Both the position numbers and the translations under genes were made by a program. Below are positions 3,826-5,570 of a DNA stretch of 5,570 nt, one piece after another. This stretch comes from Chloroflexota bacterium. Its GTDB lineage: Bacteria; Chloroflexota; Limnocylindria; Limnocylindrales; CSP1-4. A model generated the notes under the pieces. That model was not told the DNA's origin, made no database searches, and saw only the letters and a list, made by a program, of their open reading frames with translations. Numbering within the stretch: position 1 is the first letter of the stretch; every line of letters starts with the position of its first letter. The stretch covers positions 1-5,570 of the forward strand of contig JACCYW010000249.1 of the NCBI GenBank assembly GCA_013696275.1, in the 5' to 3' direction.

Positions 3826-5568
3826 ATGAGAAGGGTAACGAGATCGCGGCGGTGGCACTTCGGCATCCTCGGCGCGCTGACGGCGCTGGTCCTCACTGGA
3901 CTTACAGGGTCGACCTTCGCGGCGCCGCAGCAGCGGCAAGCCTCGCTGGAAGAGCATCTTGAGCATCTCGCGTCGCTAGGGCGGGATGTGATCCGTGAGA
4001 AGCCCCGGGAGATCCGGACCGCGATCACGTTCGGCGGGATCCGAGATCTGCGCGCGCTTGGCAAACTCGCCGACTCTGCGGCGGCCGCAGGAGCGGCGCT
4101 CCCGGGGCGCGCGCAGCTGGCGCCAACCGTCCTTGCCGCGGGCCAGGCGAGCGACCCGTTCCAACCATCCGACCTCACCTCACGGCTCGCTGGGATGACC
4201 CAGAGCGAGACAAGTGCGGCCTGGTGCGGGGACAACGCGGTCATCGGGTTCAACGACTCGGGAAGCTTCATCGCGACCGCTTTCCTCAACAGGAGCGCGA
4301 GCGGGAGCCTGAGCTTCAATGGCTGGTCCCGCTCCAGTAACGGTGGGGCATCCTACGCCGACCAAGGCGCTCTGACGGCCGACCCTCTGCCTGCGGACGT
4401 CATGTTCCGCGACCTGTTCGGCGACCCGGTTCTCGGGTGCACGAGCAGCGCGGACTTCTACTACGTCTCCCTCGCCATCGACAGTGGATTCGGCTTTGCG
4501 ACCAGCGACTCTGGGATCTCGGTCTCACGCTCGCACGACGGCGGGAACACGTTCGGCCGCGCCGTCATGGCAGCAAGCAAAGACCTGGCCGCGGGCCACT
4601 TCCTCGATAAGCCGTGGCTGGCTGTCTCGCCGGGTCCCTCGTCCGCGGCTGGTGACGACATCCTGCACGTGACGTACACCGACTTCGATGGGACAGGAAC
4701 GTCACCTTGCGGCGTGGACGTGGCGCGGACGGCGATCGAGTACGTCCGTTCGACCGATGGTGGAGCGACGTGGTCCGCCCCGAGTGTCATCGAGGAGACG
4801 TGCGGCGGTACGTTCGTCCAGGGATCGCAGGTCGAGGTCGGCGTCGACGCCGAGGTGTTCGTCGCCTGGGAGCACTACGGCTCCTTCGAGACGGGTCGGG
4901 ATATCCGGCTGCGGCGTTCGGGCAACGGTGGCTCGAGCTTCGGACCCTCACGGATGGTCTCCGCCGTCGTGCCCGTCGGGAATGGGTTCCTCCTCCAGGG
5001 CGCGTTCCGCGCATTCATCGATCTCCAGGGCCTGGCGGTCGACCGCTCGAACGGTCCGAATCGGGGCACGGTCCACATCTCATGGCATGACGGGCGCAAT
5101 CGCTCCAAGCCCGATCCGTTCGGCTTCTGCGACGCTCGGCCCAGGTACTGCTTCGGGGACATCCTGACGACGCGCTCGTCTAACGACGGGATGTCATGGT
5201 CGACGCCCCTTCGGGTGAATGACGACGCGATCGACCTTGGAGCCGATCAGTTCATGCCGGCTATCGATATCGATAGCGACGGGACGGTCTGGGTCGCCTA
5301 CCACGACCGGCGGCGCGACGCACGGAACCTGCTCATCGACACATTCCTGGCCAGGTCGGACGACGGCGGATCCAGCTTCTCCGAGGAGCGCCTCACGAGC
5401 CGTAGTTTCCCCGCTATCACAGGCTCACAGGACCTGTTGGTGAATCCGAGATACATGGGCGACTACATAACAGTGGCCCATGATGCGACGGGCGGGCGCT
5501 CGGGAGTCATCGTCGCCTGGGGAGACAACTCACGCGGCGACGCGAACGTGCTCCAGGACCGCCGGTGA
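3826..5568 (+). CDS. exported BNR/Asp-box (sialidase-fold) six-bladed propeller protein
   Basis: The 580-residue protein begins with a signal peptide: basic MRRVTRSRRWHF, a hydrophobic core (13-29) and a likely cut after TFA (30-32). Residues 33 to about 115 form a charged, helix-prone then Ala/Pro-rich region of unknown role. Six Asp-box motifs (S-x-D/N-x-G-x-S/T-aromatic) follow at 170-177, 236-243, 309-316, 365-372, 451-458 and 511-518, one per expected propeller blade. Three have Asn in place of Asp (N172, N367, N453). DKPWLAVSP (261-269), QFMPAIDIDSDG (475-486) and GDYITVAHDA (545-554) are segments commonly seen in secreted BNR proteins. Six cysteines (134, 205, 295, 326, 435, 442) fit disulfides in an exported protein. 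I see no FRIP motif and cannot place the arginine triad or Tyr/Glu pair of true sialidases, so binding or another glycosidase role is as likely. There is no C-terminal anchor or sorting signal, so it is probably released. Confidence 0.85.
   Translation: MRRVTRSRRWHFGILGALTALVLTGLTGSTFAAPQQRQASLEEHLEHLASLGRDVIREKPREIRTAITFGGIRDLRALGKLADSAAAAGAALPGRAQLAPTVLAAGQASDPFQPSDLTSRLAGMTQSETSAAWCGDNAVIGFNDSGSFIATAFLNRSASGSLSFNGWSRSSNGGASYADQGALTADPLPADVMFRDLFGDPVLGCTSSADFYYVSLAIDSGFGFATSDSGISVSRSHDGGNTFGRAVMAASKDLAAGHFLDKPWLAVSPGPSSAAGDDILHVTYTDFDGTGTSPCGVDVARTAIEYVRSTDGGATWSAPSVIEETCGGTFVQGSQVEVGVDAEVFVAWEHYGSFETGRDIRLRRSGNGGSSFGPSRMVSAVVPVGNGFLLQGAFRAFIDLQGLAVDRSNGPNRGTVHISWHDGRNRSKPDPFGFCDARPRYCFGDILTTRSSNDGMSWSTPLRVNDDAIDLGADQFMPAIDIDSDGTVWVAYHDRRRDARNLLIDTFLARSDDGGSSFSEERLTSRSFPAITGSQDLLVNPRYMGDYITVAHDATGGRSGVIVAWGDNSRGDANVLQDRR
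5260..5277. repeat. 18-bp perfect palindrome inside the propeller gene
   Basis: GCTATCGATATCGATAGC reads the same on both strands. It is AT-rich against its surroundings and encodes A-I-D-I-D-S between blades five and six. It may be chance from alternating Ile-Asp codons, or a protein-binding site. No function is claimed. Confidence 0.5.
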
Positions 5569-5570
5569 TG
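5568..5570 (+). CDS. possible start codon of the next gene (cut by window edge)
   Basis: The propeller stop TGA overlaps an ATG as TGATG, the same junction seen between etfB and etfA. An AGGA at 5555-5558 lies nine bases upstream and could be its ribosome site. Only the start codon is in the window, so nothing can be said of the product. Confidence 0.25.

Noticed and set aside
3844..3861. Twin-arginine (Tat) export signal in SRRWHF
   Set aside because: The consensus needs a hydrophobic residue two places after the second Arg; here it is His with Phe one place later, so an ordinary Sec signal is the simpler reading.
3325..4319. Minus-strand frames across the intergenic region and the propeller start
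   Set aside because: They have no recognisable domains, and they run across the promoter, leader and signal peptide region, which has coherent + strand signals.

Overview
The window is GC-rich throughout. It carries five confident protein genes, all on the + strand and tightly packed, with no tRNA, rRNA, CRISPR array or mobile element visible. The ETF-beta sequence resembles the actinobacterial type (a TSDGLGGVVAP loop where classical ETF-beta has a DDD-x-NQTG loop). Usage of TTG and GTG starts, strong AGGAGG ribosome sites and a TTGACG-17-TAGGGT promoter suggest a high-GC actinobacterium or a member of Chloroflexota. The sequence alone cannot settle the phylum.

Region 1 (about 1-3485) reads as one operon. 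A short open frame ending at 68 may be the tail of an upstream gene. Then come etfB (84-854, TTG start), etfA (854-1825, overlapping by one base as TGATG), a MaoC/PhaJ-type (R)-specific enoyl-CoA hydratase (1826-2254, GTG directly after the etfA stop) and an MFS transporter (2235-3485, overlapping the hydratase by 20 bases). ETF takes electrons from acyl-CoA dehydrogenases, the hydratase acts on the enoyl-CoA they make, and the transporter could move a related organic acid. No dehydrogenase lies in the window, so the exact pathway is inference. Two back-to-back inverted repeats (2247-2286) sit over the hydratase stop codon and the first codons of the transporter. A U-less hairpin (3487-3527) follows the transporter stop.

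Region 2 (3486-3825) is a 340-base gap with dense signals: the hairpin, a very good promoter (3538-3566), a CCCT-repeat tract at the predicted transcription start, a possible 56-residue small ORF with its own ribosome site (3594-3764), and several inverted repeats in what would be a leader of about 250 nt.

Region 3 (3826-5568) encodes a 580-residue exported protein with a signal peptide and six Asp-box (BNR) motifs, so probably a six-bladed sialidase-fold propeller. No sialidase active site is evident. An 18-bp perfect palindrome lies inside it at 5260-5277. Its stop codon overlaps an ATG at the window edge, which may be the next gene.

Nothing here is clearly a new system. The points most worth checking are the junction hairpins, the structured leader with the small ORF, and whether this ETF is of a bifurcating or ordinary type.
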